Assembly (NCBI GenBank): GCA_021613335.1
Contig: JAJTWR010000284.1
Location: 902,501-966,500 of the forward strand
DNA: 64,000 nt
Source of the DNA: Whitmania pigra
Taxonomy: Eukaryota > Annelida > Clitellata > Hirudinida > Haemopidae
Direction of reading: 5' to 3'
Position 1 is the stretch's first letter, and each line of letters starts with the position of its first letter. Under the pieces are notes generated by a model. It was not told where the DNA came from. It saw nothing but the letters and a program-made list of their open reading frames with translations, and did not search any database. The position numbers were made by a program, and so were the translations under genes. Below, one piece after another: positions 62,581-64,000 of the stretch.

Positions 62581-63564
62581 TTACTCTTCATCCAAAGGAT
62601 GGTTTGCAGCAGGAATGGAGGCTGAGATCCAATAGATCACATTGAAGATCAAGAATGCCAGCGGAAAGCTCTTTCTGGCTACTTTGTCGATCCTCCTTGC
62701 TTTCAATTTACTGGCTTCAACATCGACTGTTACGCTGAAGTTTGTGTCTGCGCTTGTCGTGAAGGGCAAATGAGATTTTAGCCTCTGAAGTGGAAGCAAT
62801 TGGGCATCGAGATAAATGACGAAAAAAGATAATCTTTAAATTAATCTTTAAATAAAGTCTAGAATCAAAAAGAAATTCTTAGAAGTGATGAAAAAAACAT
62901 TTCCACGAATTAATAAAAGCTGAAAGACTTGAAAAAGTGAATAAGATAAAAAAATGCGCCATTTTTATTGTTTCAAGCAATTAAGCTGGAAAAATTGTGT
63001 GTTTCGTTGCTCTAACATTGTACGTTGAGTACACTCAACAAAAACGATTCGAGTGCAGAATCCAACAATGGCGAGTCATCAAGGTTATCAATAAAAATTA
63101 AAAAAAAATTTCTTATTAAATAATAAAAGTGAATTAAAAAAATTATTTTAAATTTTTATATCCCTTTGAATATTGATCTAATTTTTAGTTCTGAAGATCT
63201 AATCTTAAAAATGTATTCCTCTGGTTTAGAAAGTCAAAATTAAAAAGTTGAAGACGTTCAAACAGTCATTTGTAAAATATTTAAACCTGGTGATGTAATA
63301 TAATCATTTAAATGATTAACTATCGCAAATCTGGGTAATAAAATCAGGAGGATTTGAATATTAAAAACATTAAAATGTTTAATGTTCAGCATTAACTAAG
63401 GCTACATCAGCTAAGGCATTTAGAAATTGTGTAATTTTTCAGAGAATGTTGAATAAAATAATGAATAAAAATGGTGACTGATGTAATGATGGCGTTTCTG
63501 CTGAGATCTATGAACTCACCTGCCAGCATTTTCTGACGATGTTTTGATCGTTCAAGTGGAAATC
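62581..63564 (-). CDS. Cys-loop (pentameric ligand-gated) receptor, C-terminal exons
   Basis: The last exon, 62784-62581 (68 codons including TAA), reads RRIDKVARKSFPLAFLIFNVIYWI, the typical fourth membrane helix of GABA-A/glycine-type chloride channels and their invertebrate relatives, then a short extracellular end SASIPAANHPLDEE. The exon before it, 63564-63520, is bounded by CAG and GTGAGT and joins in phase (DFHLNDQNIVRKCWQ, intracellular loop). The ligand-binding domain and helices 1-3 must lie beyond the right edge of the window. Subunit type cannot be told from this piece. Confidence 0.75.
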
Positions 63565-63715
63565 CTGGACATAAAAAAATAATAAGATAATAAATAATAA
63601 ACAAATAAATAAATAAATAAAGAGTTCATTAAGCACGGATAATTGAATCGTACTAGCTATTTAATTGTACATATTGTGTCTTGTCCACGTTATATCAATT
63701 ATGACCATTATGCAT

Positions 63716-63865
<150 letters not shown>

Positions 63866-64000
63866 AACAATAAATTCTTCACTGTTACTCAGTGAATTAT
63901 AACTCCCAGGACATCACAGCAAGGGAATGATGTTTGCTCCTCCAATTTATTCCGCTGACGGACAAACACAGACGTCCGGAGTGTTGCTTGAAGATCCTCA

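Overview
This window is animal (metazoan) nuclear DNA: AT-rich, with intron-split genes joined by GT-AG splice sites, many trinucleotide microsatellites, and LINE, SINE and foldback repeats. A PFTAIRE cyclin-dependent kinase, splicing factor SF3B3, an SH2 adaptor, a Cys-loop receptor tail and a spectraplakin-like fragment together point to a bilaterian. A lophotrochozoan such as an annelid is possible, but that is only an impression. All gene models below were built by eye from splice sites and reading phase.

Layout. 0-8.3 kb: repeats and mostly non-coding DNA, with one possible small membrane ORF on the minus strand. 8.3-9.8 kb: a 5'-truncated LINE and a tRNA-derived SINE. 11.5-20.5 kb: copy 1 of a large direct segmental duplication, holding an intact 15-exon gene I do not recognise (562 codons) and a broken 3' piece of the kinase gene. 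21.5-22.0 kb: a small three-exon gene. 22.2-28.2 kb, minus strand: a plakin/spectrin-repeat region with many frame breaks. 28.5-31.4 kb: a 1-kb foldback element, a tandem repeat array and a decayed CR1/L2-like LINE. 31.2-41.4 kb: copy 2 of the duplication, with the second intact copy of the unknown gene (plus strand) converging on the 3' half of a complete 20-exon PFTAIRE kinase gene (minus strand, to 46.4 kb). 47.1-48.1 kb, minus strand: a mucin-like membrane protein. 51.3-55.9 kb, minus strand: a complete SF3B3 gene. 56.6-57.3 kb: a third, degenerate copy of the unknown gene. 58.8-61.5 kb, plus strand: a complete small SH2 adaptor with four tyrosine docking motifs. 62.6-63.6 kb, minus strand: the last exons of a Cys-loop receptor.

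The genes do not form a pathway; this is an ordinary gene-dense stretch reshaped by duplication and transposition. The most interesting points are the unknown three-copy gene family, a stretch of about 2.6 kb that looks identical between the two duplicates inside otherwise diverged copies, and SINE/LINE elements that share a 3' terminal hairpin, with a base-pair-preserving change in its stem.
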